Part shown: piece by piece, positions 27,312 to 34,661 of the stretch
Numbering within the stretch: position 1 is the first letter of the stretch
How the letters are laid out: each line of letters begins with the position of its first letter
Assembly: GCF_001412595.2 (NCBI RefSeq)
Contig: NZ_CP012640.2
Coordinates: forward strand, 2,294,001-2,358,000
Source: Massilia sp. WG5
Lineage (GTDB): Bacteria > Pseudomonadota > Gammaproteobacteria > Burkholderiales > Burkholderiaceae_D
Direction of reading: 5' to 3'
DNA length: 64,000 bases
Notes under the pieces: generated by a model
Databases searched by the model: none
What the model was told of the DNA's origin: nothing
Seen by the model: the letters and a program-made list of their open reading frames with translations, nothing else
Program-made: the position numbers and the translations under genes

Positions 27312-27409
27312 CCGTCGCCCCCGCGAAGGCGGGGGGCCAAGTTTGTGCGAATAGTGCAAACGCTAGCGGTGCGCCACGAACTTGGATCCCCGCCTGCGCG
27401 GGGACGACG
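27312..27409. repeat. REP-like palindromic element, copy 1 (long hairpin)
   Basis: Imperfect inverted repeat: a left arm with CCGTCGCCCCCGCGAAGGCG and a right arm ending CGCCTGCGCGGGGACGACG flank about 40 bases. The arms match the elements at 46124-46203 and, partly, 62322-62350. It sits between the efflux pump and channel genes, so it is transcribed inside the operon and could alter the ratio of the two products. Confidence 0.75.
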
Positions 27410-27435
27410 TGCAAATAAATTCCGCGTGACCTTAT

Positions 27436-29025
27436 TCAGTGGCCCCCGCCGCTCGCCCCGCCCGGCGACTTGACCTTGTCCGCGAACCACAGCGGAATGA
27501 TCGCGCCCAGCAGGATGACGCCGACGAGGAAGAAGCCGTCGTTGTAGGCCATCACGAAAGACTCGCGCCGCACGATGCGGTCGATCGCCCCGATCGCCTG
27601 GTTGGCCGCGGTCGCCGGATCGATGCCGCGGGCGATGAAGGCCTGGGTCAGCTGGTCCAGGCGCAGCTGCGTGGCGCTGGACGCCAGCGACACCGATTCG
27701 CCCAGGCGCGCGGAGTGGAAGTGCTCGCGGTTGGTCAGCGCCGTCGCCAGCAGCGCGATGCCGACCGAGCCGCCCAGGTTGCGGGTCATGTTGAACAGGC
27801 TCGAGGCCGACGGCATGTCCTTCGGCGTCACGCCGTTCATCGCGAAGTTCGACAGGGTCAGCATCACGAAGGGCTGGCCGATCGCGCGGATGATCTGCGA
27901 CACCATCAGCTGGTCGTAGCCGGTCGACGCATCCATGTAGGCGTTCATCAGGCAGGAAATGCCGAACAGCGCCAGGCCGAACATGCACATGATGCGGTTG
28001 TCGATCTTCTGCGACAGGCGCGCCACGAAGGGCATCACGAACAGCTGCGGCAGGCCCATCCAGGCGATCACTTCGCCGATCTGCATCGGCGAATAGCCGG
28101 CGATCTGGCCCAGGAACAGCGGCAGCAGGTAGGACGATCCATACAGGCCCATCCCGATCACCGCCGAGAGCATGGTCGCCACCAGGAAGTTACGCTGGCC
28201 GTAGAGCTGCAGGTTCACGAACGGCTCCTTGCGCCAGAAGCCGATCACGACCCAGCCGAGGATGCCGATCAGCGCCATCGCGGCGAAGATGACGATGAAG
28301 CTCGACTCGAACCAGTCCTTCGAGTTGCCCTCTTCCAGGAAGATGGTCAGGCTGGCCAGGCCGACCGCCATGAAGGCGATGCCCAGCCAGTCGGCCTTCA
28401 GCAGGGCCTGCAGGTTCTTCGGCTCCTTGTCGATGCCCCAGTACATGCCGGCGATCAGCAGCACGCCCGGCACCCAGTTGATGTAGAAGATCGAAGGCCA
28501 GCCGTACAGTTCCGTCAGGTAGCCGCCCAGGGTCGGGCCCATGGCCGGGGCCAGGGTCGCGGTCAGGCCGAACATCGCCATGCCGACCGCGCGCTTGGCA
28601 GGCGGCAGGCGGGTCATCACGAGGGTCATCGCCATCGGGATCAGCGCGCCGCCCGTGAAGCCCTGCAGCATGCGGAACACGATCATGCTCTGCAGGTTCC
28701 AGGCCGTGCCGCACAGGGTCGAGAACAGCAGGAAGAAGGCGGTGGTCCCCATCAGGTAGCGGCGCTGGCCGAAGGCGCGCACGAACAGCGCGGTCATCGG
28801 GATGACGACGATCTCGGCGCACAGGTAGGCGGTCGAGATCCACGAGCCTTCTTCCTGCGTCGCCGACAGCGTGCCGAGGATGTCCCGCAGCGAGGAGTTG
28901 GTGATCTGGATGTCGAGCACCGCCATGAAGGCGCCGAGCATGCCGGCGAACACCGCGATCCAGGTGCGGGCGTCGATGCGCGCACCGTTGGCCGGCGGCG
29001 CCATCATCTGGGTGGAACTCGTCAT
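27436..29025 (-). CDS. DHA2 family multidrug MFS efflux pump (EmrB/QacA type)
   Basis: A 529-residue inner-membrane drug:H+ antiporter with 14 predicted membrane segments. The first helix region VFAGMLGAFMAVLDIQITNSSL has the conserved LDxTIVN-like motif of DHA2, and GTLSATQEEGSWISTAYLCAEIV and RMLQGFTGGALIPMAM are typical EmrB sequences. It takes drugs from the membrane and passes them to the HlyD-type adaptor encoded just upstream (9-base gap) and the outer-membrane channel downstream. The gene symbol emrB would fit by homology; the substrate range is unknown. Confidence 0.95.
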   Translation of the reverse strand: MTSSTQMMAPPANGARIDARTWIAVFAGMLGAFMAVLDIQITNSSLRDILGTLSATQEEGSWISTAYLCAEIVVIPMTALFVRAFGQRRYLMGTTAFFLLFSTLCGTAWNLQSMIVFRMLQGFTGGALIPMAMTLVMTRLPPAKRAVGMAMFGLTATLAPAMGPTLGGYLTELYGWPSIFYINWVPGVLLIAGMYWGIDKEPKNLQALLKADWLGIAFMAVGLASLTIFLEEGNSKDWFESSFIVIFAAMALIGILGWVVIGFWRKEPFVNLQLYGQRNFLVATMLSAVIGMGLYGSSYLLPLFLGQIAGYSPMQIGEVIAWMGLPQLFVMPFVARLSQKIDNRIMCMFGLALFGISCLMNAYMDASTGYDQLMVSQIIRAIGQPFVMLTLSNFAMNGVTPKDMPSASSLFNMTRNLGGSVGIALLATALTNREHFHSARLGESVSLASSATQLRLDQLTQAFIARGIDPATAANQAIGAIDRIVRRESFVMAYNDGFFLVGVILLGAIIPLWFADKVKSPGGASGGGH

Positions 29026-29034
29026 GACGGTCCT

Positions 29035-30171
29035 TTAGTGTTTCTGGCGCAGGTCGATCTCGACCACGGTCGACATGCCCGGCACCAGGCGGCCCGCGTA
29101 CTTCTTCAGGTCTTCCGGCTTGAAGGTGATCTTGACCGGCACGCGCTGGACGATCTTGGTGAAGTTGCCGGTCGCGTTATCGGCCGGCAGCAGCGCGAAC
29201 TGGTTGCCCGAGGCCGGCGAGAAGCTGTCCACGCGGCCGACCAGCTCCTTGTCCTTCAGGGCGTCGACTTCGATCCTGACTTCCTGGCCCGGCGCCAGGC
29301 CCGGCAGCTGGGTTTCCTTGAAGTTGGCGGTCACCCAGACGTCGTCCTGCACGATCGCGGCCAGCTGCTGGCCCGGCTGGATGCGGGCGCCGACTTCGAC
29401 GCTGCGCTTGCCGATGCGGCCGCCGACCGGCGCCACGATCTGGTTGTAGCCAAGCTGCTGCTGGGCGTCCTTGAGCTGGGCCTGCAGCACCTTGACCTGG
29501 GCCTTCAGCACCTCGCGCGCCGAGGCGGCGGCGGCGATCTGGGCCTTGGCCGCATTCGCGTTGTCGCGGCGCGCGGTGACGTCGGCGGTCGCGCCGGCGC
29601 GGGCCGCGGTGGCGGCGTCGACCTCGGCCTTCGAGACGGCCTTCATGTTGGTGTTGTAGAGCTGGCCGTAGCGCTCGGCGTCCTGCTTCGCGCGCACCAG
29701 GTTGGCCTGGGCCTGCACCACCTGGGCGCCGGCGGCCGAGGCCTGGGCCCTGGCCTGCTCGACCGAGGCGTCGGCCTGCACGATCTGCTGCTGCACGCTG
29801 GCGATCTGGGCCTGGATCTGCTCGACCTTCACGCCCTGGTCGGCCGGATCCAGCTCGGCCAGCACGTCGCCGGCCTTCACCAGCTGGTTGTCGTCGAACA
29901 GGACCTTGGTCACCACGCCCGGGATGCGCGCCGATACCGGATGCACGTGGCCGGTAATATAGGCGTTTTCGGTCTCGACGAAGTTGCTGCTGCGGTACCA
30001 CATGCGCCCGCCCGCAACGATGGCGGCCAGCGCGATCAGGCCGACCACGATCAGCACGCGCTTCGGCGGTCCCTTGCCGGCATTGGCGGGGGCGCCAGGG
30101 GTGCCTGCGGCCGGCGCTGCCGGCGGGACAGCTGCGGACGGTTTCTCGACCGTGGTTTGCGAATCTGCCAT
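29035..30171 (-). CDS. HlyD/EmrA-family periplasmic adaptor of efflux pump
   Basis: A 378-residue membrane fusion protein. A Pro/Ala-rich cytoplasmic N-terminus is followed by one membrane segment (VLIVVGLIALAAIVAGG, about residues 40-57). Then come a lipoyl half (ENAYITGHVHPVSARIPGVVTKVLFDDNQLVKAGDVLAELD), a long helical hairpin (about 110-220, Gln/Ala-rich), the second lipoyl half (NQIVAPVGGRIGKRSVEVG) and a beta-barrel domain. The start at 30171 has GGAG nine bases upstream; an upstream frame to 30222 is not needed. It links the MFS pump to the NodT channel and is the first gene of the operon. Confidence 0.94.
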   Translation of the reverse strand: MADSQTTVEKPSAAVPPAAPAAGTPGAPANAGKGPPKRVLIVVGLIALAAIVAGGRMWYRSSNFVETENAYITGHVHPVSARIPGVVTKVLFDDNQLVKAGDVLAELDPADQGVKVEQIQAQIASVQQQIVQADASVEQARAQASAAGAQVVQAQANLVRAKQDAERYGQLYNTNMKAVSKAEVDAATAARAGATADVTARRDNANAAKAQIAAAASAREVLKAQVKVLQAQLKDAQQQLGYNQIVAPVGGRIGKRSVEVGARIQPGQQLAAIVQDDVWVTANFKETQLPGLAPGQEVRIEVDALKDKELVGRVDSFSPASGNQFALLPADNATGNFTKIVQRVPVKITFKPEDLKKYAGRLVPGMSTVVEIDLRQKH

Positions 30172-30192
30172 GAATACGACTCCGAAGAAAAA

Positions 30193-30207
30193 ATGAAATG
30201 GGTTCAT
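30193..30207. promoter_or_regulatory. Second candidate TetR operator half-palindrome
   Basis: ATGAA and TTCAT arms spaced by five bases resemble the inner part of the main operator at 30241-30264. It lies 22 bases before the adaptor start, where it would block the efflux operon promoter. Weaker than the main site. Confidence 0.45.
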
Positions 30208-30240
30208 CGCATTATTCGACAAAGCCTTCGCGAAGGCAAG

Positions 30241-30264
30241 AAATGAAACGGTTGCATTTCATTT
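30241..30264. promoter_or_regulatory. Candidate TetR operator (inverted repeat)
   Basis: Perfect 8-base arms AAATGAAA and TTTCATTT spaced by eight bases, between the divergent adaptor and TetR genes. It overlaps the -35 box of the predicted tetR promoter, as expected for autorepression and control of the pump. Confidence 0.72.
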
Positions 30265-30280
30265 TTCCCTGCGCTACAGT
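30252..30280 (+). promoter_or_regulatory. Sigma-70 promoter of the TetR gene
   Basis: A -35 box TTGCAT (30252-30257), a 17-base spacer and a -10 box TACAGT (30275-30280). Transcription would start at or next to the ATG at 30287, and there is no ribosome-binding site in front of this ATG, which suggests a leaderless mRNA. Confidence 0.55.
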
Positions 30281-30286
30281 GTCGGC

Positions 30287-30949
30287 ATGGACAAACCACT
30301 GCAAGACCCCGTCGATACTGCCTGCAAGGCGGCCGGCCGGCCCAAGGCCGCCGATGTCGAGGCGCGCCTGCAGGAGCTGCTGCAGACTGCCGGCGCCCTC
30401 TTCCTCAAGAACGGCTATACCAAGACCAGCCTGGAATCGATCGCCCGCGCCGCCCACGTGGCGGTACGCACCATCTACGTGAAGTTCGGCGGCAAGGCCG
30501 GGCTGCTGCACGCGGTGCTGGCGGCCAAGCGCGACCGCTTCTTCCGCAGCCAGCCGATGCAGACCGACACCCGTCCGCTGAAGGTCATCGTGGACGAGTT
30601 CGCGCGCAATATGTACGAACTGCTGACCTCCCAGGAAGCGGTCGACATGCAGCGCATCGTGATGGCCGAGGCGCCGACCAATCCGGAACTGGCGGAAGCC
30701 TTCTGGAACGGCGGCCCGCGCCAGACCCGCGAAATGCTGCGCCAGTTCTTCGCGCGCCCGGACATCCGCGCCCAGTTGCGCGAGGACCTCGAGCTCGACC
30801 TCTTGCCCGGCCACCTGATGACCTGCATCGCCGGCGACCAGCTGTGCCGCTTTGTCTTCCCGCCGGAAAAGCTCCCGCCGGAACAGGCGCTGCGCGAGCT
30901 CGAGCGCCGCATGGACCTGTTCTACCGCGCCATCCTGGACAAACCTTGA
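30287..30949 (+). CDS. TetR/AcrR family transcriptional regulator of efflux operon
   Basis: A 220-residue repressor. The N-terminal DNA-binding domain (about residues 25-75) has the TetR pattern LLQTAGALFLKNGYTKTSLESIARAAHVAVRTIYVKFGGKAGLL, and the rest is a helical ligand-binding and dimerisation domain of the TetR_C type (AefR-like). It is transcribed away from the adaptor-pump-channel operon across a 115-base gap that contains two operator-like palindromes. It would repress the pump until a drug binds. The pairing is inferred from position. Confidence 0.93.
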   Translation: MDKPLQDPVDTACKAAGRPKAADVEARLQELLQTAGALFLKNGYTKTSLESIARAAHVAVRTIYVKFGGKAGLLHAVLAAKRDRFFRSQPMQTDTRPLKVIVDEFARNMYELLTSQEAVDMQRIVMAEAPTNPELAEAFWNGGPRQTREMLRQFFARPDIRAQLREDLELDLLPGHLMTCIAGDQLCRFVFPPEKLPPEQALRELERRMDLFYRAILDKP

Positions 30950-30956
30950 GCGCCCG

Positions 30957-30982
30957 GGTCAATGTGCGGCATCGCACTGACC
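30957..30982 (+). terminator. Possible weak terminator after the TetR gene
   Basis: A 10-base-pair stem with one mismatch (GGTCAATGTG against CGCACTGACC) and loop CGGCAT, followed by only three T. Location eight bases after the stop supports it; the short T run argues against full strength. Confidence 0.4.
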
Positions 30983-31029
30983 TTTGACGCCCCTTGCGGC
31001 ATCCTGAAGCCCTTCAGAAGGAGGATGTC

Positions 31030-31080
31030 ATGGACACGAAAAATACAAAGACGGCAGTTCGCCGCAAGGGGGTAGCATGA
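31030..31080 (+). CDS. Short leader ORF (16 codons) coupled to the next gene
   Basis: ATG at 31030 has a very strong ribosome-binding site (AGAAGGAGG, 31016-31024 region) and encodes MDTKNTKTAVRRKGVA. Its TGA overlaps the ATG of the following gene in the sequence ATGA. It is basic and Thr-rich. I do not know it. It may be a translated leader whose ribosomes re-initiate on the 61-residue gene, or a genuine micro-protein. Confidence 0.5.
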   Translation: MDTKNTKTAVRRKGVA

Positions 31081-31262
31081 GCAAGTCGTCCCGTTACGAA
31101 TGGCGAGACCAGCAGGCGGCGCTGCAGGAGCGCATGAAGGGTTTCCTGGCGAATCCGAACAGTGAGCAGATGGAAGCCGTGGTCGCCGAGATGCGCGCCT
31201 ACGCCGACGCCGCCCAGGCCGGCCACATCGAGATCCCGCAACGCTGGACCAGTTACAACTGA
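31077..31262 (+). CDS. Small hypothetical protein (61 aa)
   Basis: A 61-residue soluble helical protein (SSRYEWRDQQAALQERMKGFLANPNSEQMEAVVAEMRAYADAAQAGH) not recognised by me. It starts inside an ATGA overlap with the short leader ORF and also has AAGGGGG upstream of its own ATG. A strong terminator follows directly. The tidy signals at both ends argue it is a real gene. Confidence 0.68.
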   Translation: MSKSSRYEWRDQQAALQERMKGFLANPNSEQMEAVVAEMRAYADAAQAGHIEIPQRWTSYN

Positions 31263-31282
31263 GGCTGAGCATTGCTGCCGAC

Positions 31283-31315
31283 ATGCCGTCCGCTTCGCCG
31301 GGCGGCATTTTTTTT
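31283..31315 (+). terminator. Strong intrinsic terminator after the 61-aa gene
   Basis: A 10-base-pair stem (ATGCCGTCCG against CGGGCGGCAT, one G-T pair) with loop CTTCGC and eight T. It closes the small operon. Confidence 0.9.
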
Positions 31316-31334
31316 GCCCAACTTAAGCGCTACG

Positions 31335-31446
31335 CGCTCAAGCTTGAGCGTCTGACAAAGCCTTCAGGGCAAGGCGCACCGTCGAAGACAGTAGGCCAGT
31401 ACGGCGAGACGGTGCAACGCCGCCATGAGGGCTTTGTCAGGCGCTC
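31335..31446. repeat. Long inverted-repeat element in intergenic region
   Basis: Outer arms GAGCGTCTGACAAAGCC (31346-31362) and GGCTTTGTCAGGCGCTC (31430-31446) pair at 16 of 17 positions. Inner arms GCACCGTC and GACGGTGC pair fully. A perfect 16-base palindrome CGCTCAAGCTTGAGCG precedes it (31335-31350). The whole would fold into a branched hairpin of about 100 bases. One 19-base segment recurs, with one mismatch, in the loop of the terminator at 51509-51550. No ORF is present, and it fills most of the gap between the 61-aa gene and aquaporin. Confidence 0.75.
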
Positions 31447-31538
31447 ATGGCGGGCTGCTGTACGAATTAGCTGGCGCCCTCTCCCCCGGCATCTAGAATG
31501 AAATGTGCACCACGTTTCTTGTCCCGGGAGGAGATGCC

Positions 31539-32285
31539 ATGTTCCGCAAATGTCTGGCCGAATTCATCGGCACGTTCTGGCTCGTGCTCGGCGGTTGTGG
31601 CAGCGCCGTGCTGGCCGCCAGGTTCCCCGAAGTCGGCATCGGCCTGGCCGGGGTCGCGCTGGCCTTCGGGCTCACCGTGCTGACCGCCGCCTATGCGCTC
31701 GGCCCGATCTCCGGCGGCCATTTCAATCCGGCCGTGACGGTCGGCCTGTGGGCCGGCGGACGCTTCCCCGCCCGCCAGATCGGCCCGTATATCGTCGTGC
31801 AGGTGGCGGGGGCGATCGTCGCTTCCGCGGTGCTGTACGCGATCGCCAGCGGCAAGCCGGGTTTCGACGCGGCCGCCGGCTTTGCCGCCAACGGCTATGG
31901 CGATCACTCGCCGGGCAACTACACGCTCGCCTCCGCCCTGATCACCGAGCTGGTCATGACCTTCATGTTCGTGCTGGTCATTCTCGGCGCCACCCACACG
32001 CGGGCGCCGGTGGGCTTCGCCGGCCTGGCGATCGGCCTGGCGCTGACTCTTGTCCACCTGATCAGCATTCCCGTCACCAACACCTCGGTGAACCCGGCGC
32101 GCAGCACCGGCCCCGCCCTGTTCGCGGGCGCATGGGCGCTGCAGCAGCTCTGGCTGTTCTGGCTGGCGCCGCTCGCGGGCGGTGCGCTGGCGGGTGTGCT
32201 GCACCGGACCGTGCTGGAACGCGAAGCGGTGGAACCGGCCATCGAAGGCCGGCCCGAAGGAGGATGGCGCCCGGTTCACCACTGA
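31539..32285 (+). CDS. aqpZ: Aquaporin Z
   Basis: A 248-residue MIP channel with six membrane helices and both NPA half-helices: [13 protein letters not shown] (first) and [15 protein letters not shown] (second). Around the selectivity filter it has His in [17 protein letters not shown] and Arg after the second NPA, the water-specific aquaporin pattern rather than the glycerol type. It would pass water during osmotic shifts. ATG 31539 is chosen because GGGAGGAG lies just upstream; an in-frame upstream start at 31503 would add 12 residues. Confidence 0.95.
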   Translation: MFRKCLAEFIGTFWLVLGGCGSAVLAARFPEVGIGLAGVALAFGLTVLTAAYALGPISGGHFNPAVTVGLWAGGRFPARQIGPYIVVQVAGAIVASAVLYAIASGKPGFDAAAGFAANGYGDHSPGNYTLASALITELVMTFMFVLVILGATHTRAPVGFAGLAIGLALTLVHLISIPVTNTSVNPARSTGPALFAGAWALQQLWLFWLAPLAGGALAGVLHRTVLEREAVEPAIEGRPEGGWRPVHH

Positions 32286-32298
32286 TGCTTGCCGCCGC

Positions 32299-32814
32299 TT
32301 ACCGGGTCCCGAAGGCCCCCAGGTAATCCAGCTTGCCGATCTTGACGCCCTGGTTGCGCAGGATGTCGTAGGCCGTCGTCACGTGGAAGTAGAAGTTCGG
32401 CAACGCGAACGTCAGCAGATAGCTCTCGCCGGTAAAGTCCGCGCCGAAGCTGCCGAACTTCAAGCTTACTTCGCGATCGGCGCCTGCATCGAGTTGCGCC
32501 GCGTCCACGCTGTGCAGGTAGGCGATCGTATTGGCGATGCGTTCCTGCAACTGGGCGAAGGTGGTTTCCTCGTCGGCGAATTTTGGCGCCTCGCCGCCGC
32601 CGATACGCTGCACCGCGAATTTCGCCGTGTCGCTGGCGCGCTGGACCTGGGCGCCCAGCGGCAGCATGTCGTCGGCCAGGCGCGCGCCGAGCATGGCGTC
32701 GGGGGCCGCGCCGGCTTGCGCCGCGTGCTCCTCCCCCTTCTTCAGCAGCGTGGAAAGGATGCTCAGGCCGCGCACGAAAGCGGGCACGGACAGCGTGGAC
32801 ATCGTCAGGGACAT
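32299..32814 (-). CDS. DUF1993 family protein
   Basis: A 171-residue protein of the DUF1993 family, which has a DinB-like four-helix fold. Visible landmarks are the opening MSLTMSTLSVPAFVRGLSILSTLLKKGEEHA, the central DMLPLGAQVQRASDTAKFAVQRI, and the end with LTFALPNFYFHVTTAYDILRNQGVKIGKLDYLG. The His in FYFHVTTAYDILR and another near EEHA could bind a metal as in DinB relatives. Function unknown. It is probably co-transcribed with the gene upstream (21-base gap). Confidence 0.87.
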   Translation of the reverse strand: MSLTMSTLSVPAFVRGLSILSTLLKKGEEHAAQAGAAPDAMLGARLADDMLPLGAQVQRASDTAKFAVQRIGGGEAPKFADEETTFAQLQERIANTIAYLHSVDAAQLDAGADREVSLKFGSFGADFTGESYLLTFALPNFYFHVTTAYDILRNQGVKIGKLDYLGAFGTR

Positions 32815-32835
32815 GGTGCCTCCTCGTTGTGATCG

Positions 32836-33669
32836 TCAGCGGCCCTGCAAAAAGCGGAAGGTCGGTTCGATGTTCTTCGCGTGCAGGTGGCGCACGATGT
32901 CTTCCAGGGTCGCATCCTTCAGCAGCAGGCCCTCCGATGCGGCGGCTTTCGGCCTGGGCGGGGCTTTTGCCGGCGCCTGCTCTGGCGGCTGCAGCGCGAA
33001 GGGCTCGGCCGCCAGGGCGTCCAGCGCCGCACTGGAGACCGGTTCGGCCGGCGCAGGCGCGGATGCGGGCGCCTGGCGCTGTTCGAGCTTGCGCAAGGCA
33101 TTCCGGAACTGTTCTTCGTCGATGCTGTCCAGGCCGTCCAGGAAGCCGACCTGCCCCGCCAGCGGCGGCGACATCTCCAGCCCCGACTCCTCGGCGAAGG
33201 ACGCGCCCATGCCCGGATGGATGAAGGCCGCCCACTTGCCGCTGCGCGGGTTCAGGCAGGGCGGCAGGTAGACCGGCGCGGTGGCGGCGTCGGGCGCCAG
33301 CTCGTATTCGGGAAAGTAGGCCTGGCGCAGCAGCGACAGGAAATCCTGGGCCTGGTCAGGCGGCACCGGTGTCTCCAGCGACAGCCACAGGCGGTAGGCC
33401 GCCGCGCCGTCGATGCTGACCGCCGGCGTCGGCAGCCCGAGATCGGCCGGCAGGGCATTCGCCACCTTGCACAGGCGCGCCCAGTGGCCGGCCTCGCCAT
33501 CGCCGAAGGCCTTGCGGAAGGTAATGGCCAGCGCGCGGACCAGGCCATCGGCCGTGGTCAGCTTGATGGCGAGCGTGGTCTTGCCGAGGATGTGCTGGGC
33601 CAGCGCCTCGCGCGTCACGGCCTCGGGCGCCAGGTAGAGGCGCGTCAGTTCTGCGATCAGTTTTTCCAT
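32836..33669 (-). CDS. Hypothetical protein with primase-like (AEP-like) N-terminal region
   Basis: A 277-residue cytoplasmic protein with no firm family. About residues 80-200 contain PAVSIDGAAAYRLWLSLETPVPPDQA followed by VYLPPCLNPRSGKWAAFIHPGMG and VGFLDGLDSIDEEQF. The order and spacing recall the second half of archaeo-eukaryotic primase domains of the TOTE type, but the catalytic acidic pair is not evident. A Pro/Ala-rich linker follows, and a short C-terminal helix region (LLKDATLEDIVRHLHAKNIEPTFRFLQGR). It sits between a 3-hydroxyisobutyrate dehydrogenase-like gene and a DUF1993 gene on the same strand. Function not assigned. Confidence 0.6.
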   Translation of the reverse strand: MEKLIAELTRLYLAPEAVTREALAQHILGKTTLAIKLTTADGLVRALAITFRKAFGDGEAGHWARLCKVANALPADLGLPTPAVSIDGAAAYRLWLSLETPVPPDQAQDFLSLLRQAYFPEYELAPDAATAPVYLPPCLNPRSGKWAAFIHPGMGASFAEESGLEMSPPLAGQVGFLDGLDSIDEEQFRNALRKLEQRQAPASAPAPAEPVSSAALDALAAEPFALQPPEQAPAKAPPRPKAAASEGLLLKDATLEDIVRHLHAKNIEPTFRFLQGR

Positions 33670-33684
33670 ATCGGTTCGTTCAGT

Positions 33685-34563
33685 TCAAGTGAGCCCGCCG
33701 CGGCGCGCGGCGTTCTTGCCCAGCGCGGCCAGGTCGAGGTCGGCGTCGCCATGGTCGACGGCTTCCTTCAGCACGCCCTGCAGGGCATCGCCGAAAGCCA
33801 GCGGCAGGCCCTTGCCCCTCCCCGCCTCGACCGCCAGGCGCACGTCCTTCTGGCCCAGCGAGAGCTTGAAGCCGGCAGGACTGTAGCGCTGCTGCGCGAT
33901 CATGCCGCCATAGCCCTTGTACACGGGCGAGCCGGCAAACAGGGTGTTCGTGATCAGGTCGATGAAGTTCGCGGCCGGGATGCCGTGCGCGCCGGCCAGC
34001 GCCGCGCCCTCGCCCATCGCTTCGATCGCGCAGGCCAGGGTCAGGTTGCAGGCCAGCTTGATCGCGTTCGCCTGTTCCGGCGCATCGCCGAAGCGCCAGG
34101 TCTTCTGGCCCATCAGGTCGAACAGCGGCTGCACGCGCTCGACCAGCTCGTCGGGGCCGCCGGCCAGGATGTTCAGCTTGCCGGCTTCGGCCACGTCGAC
34201 GCGGCCCAGCACCGGCGCGGCGATGTAGCCGATGCCCTTCTCCATGTGCAGCGCCGCCATCTCGCGCGCGAACGCGACCGAGACGGTGGCCATGTTGACG
34301 TGGATACTGCCCGGCGCCATCGCGTCGAGCACGCCGCCATCGACCATCACCGCGCGGGTGGCATTGTCGTCGGCCAGCATGCTGAACACGACATCGGCGA
34401 TGCCGCATTCGGCGGCAGTGGCGGTCGGCTTCGCGCCTTTCGCGGCGAGCGCCTGCACGGGGTCCGGGTTGCGGTTCCAGACGTGGACGGGCTGGCCCAA
34501 ACGCAACAGGTTGGCGGCCATGTGGTGGCCCATGGCGCCGAGGCCGATGAATCCGATGCTCAT
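33685..34563 (-). CDS. NAD(P)-dependent oxidoreductase, 3-hydroxyisobutyrate dehydrogenase family
   Basis: A 292-residue beta-hydroxyacid dehydrogenase. The N-terminal Rossmann motif is IGFIGLGAMGHHMAANLLRLG, followed by VWNRNPDPV (Arg in the NADP-binding position). The substrate stretch is INVNMATVSVAFAREMA-like (in DGGVLDAMAPGSIHVNMATVS), and the catalytic Lys lies in ANAIKLACNLTLACAIEAMGEG. This family reduces or oxidises short beta-hydroxy acids or semialdehydes such as tartronate or succinate semialdehyde. The exact substrate is open. It starts a possible three-gene run on the minus strand. Confidence 0.92.
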   Translation of the reverse strand: MSIGFIGLGAMGHHMAANLLRLGQPVHVWNRNPDPVQALAAKGAKPTATAAECGIADVVFSMLADDNATRAVMVDGGVLDAMAPGSIHVNMATVSVAFAREMAALHMEKGIGYIAAPVLGRVDVAEAGKLNILAGGPDELVERVQPLFDLMGQKTWRFGDAPEQANAIKLACNLTLACAIEAMGEGAALAGAHGIPAANFIDLITNTLFAGSPVYKGYGGMIAQQRYSPAGFKLSLGQKDVRLAVEAGRGKGLPLAFGDALQGVLKEAVDHGDADLDLAALGKNAARRGGLT

Positions 34564-34661
34564 GTCAGTGCTCCTTTATCCGACGGCGAATGAAAGCCGT
34601 ATTAGACCAGCAATTGCGGAACACTGCGCTACGCCCGAACGCTTCACGCTAAGCTGGCCGG

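Noticed and set aside
27439..30246. A 935-codon plus-strand frame opposite the efflux operon
   Set aside because: It spans the complement of two efflux genes and a gap; composition is that of a GC-rich antisense shadow. The genes on the other strand have clear domains and ribosome-binding sites.
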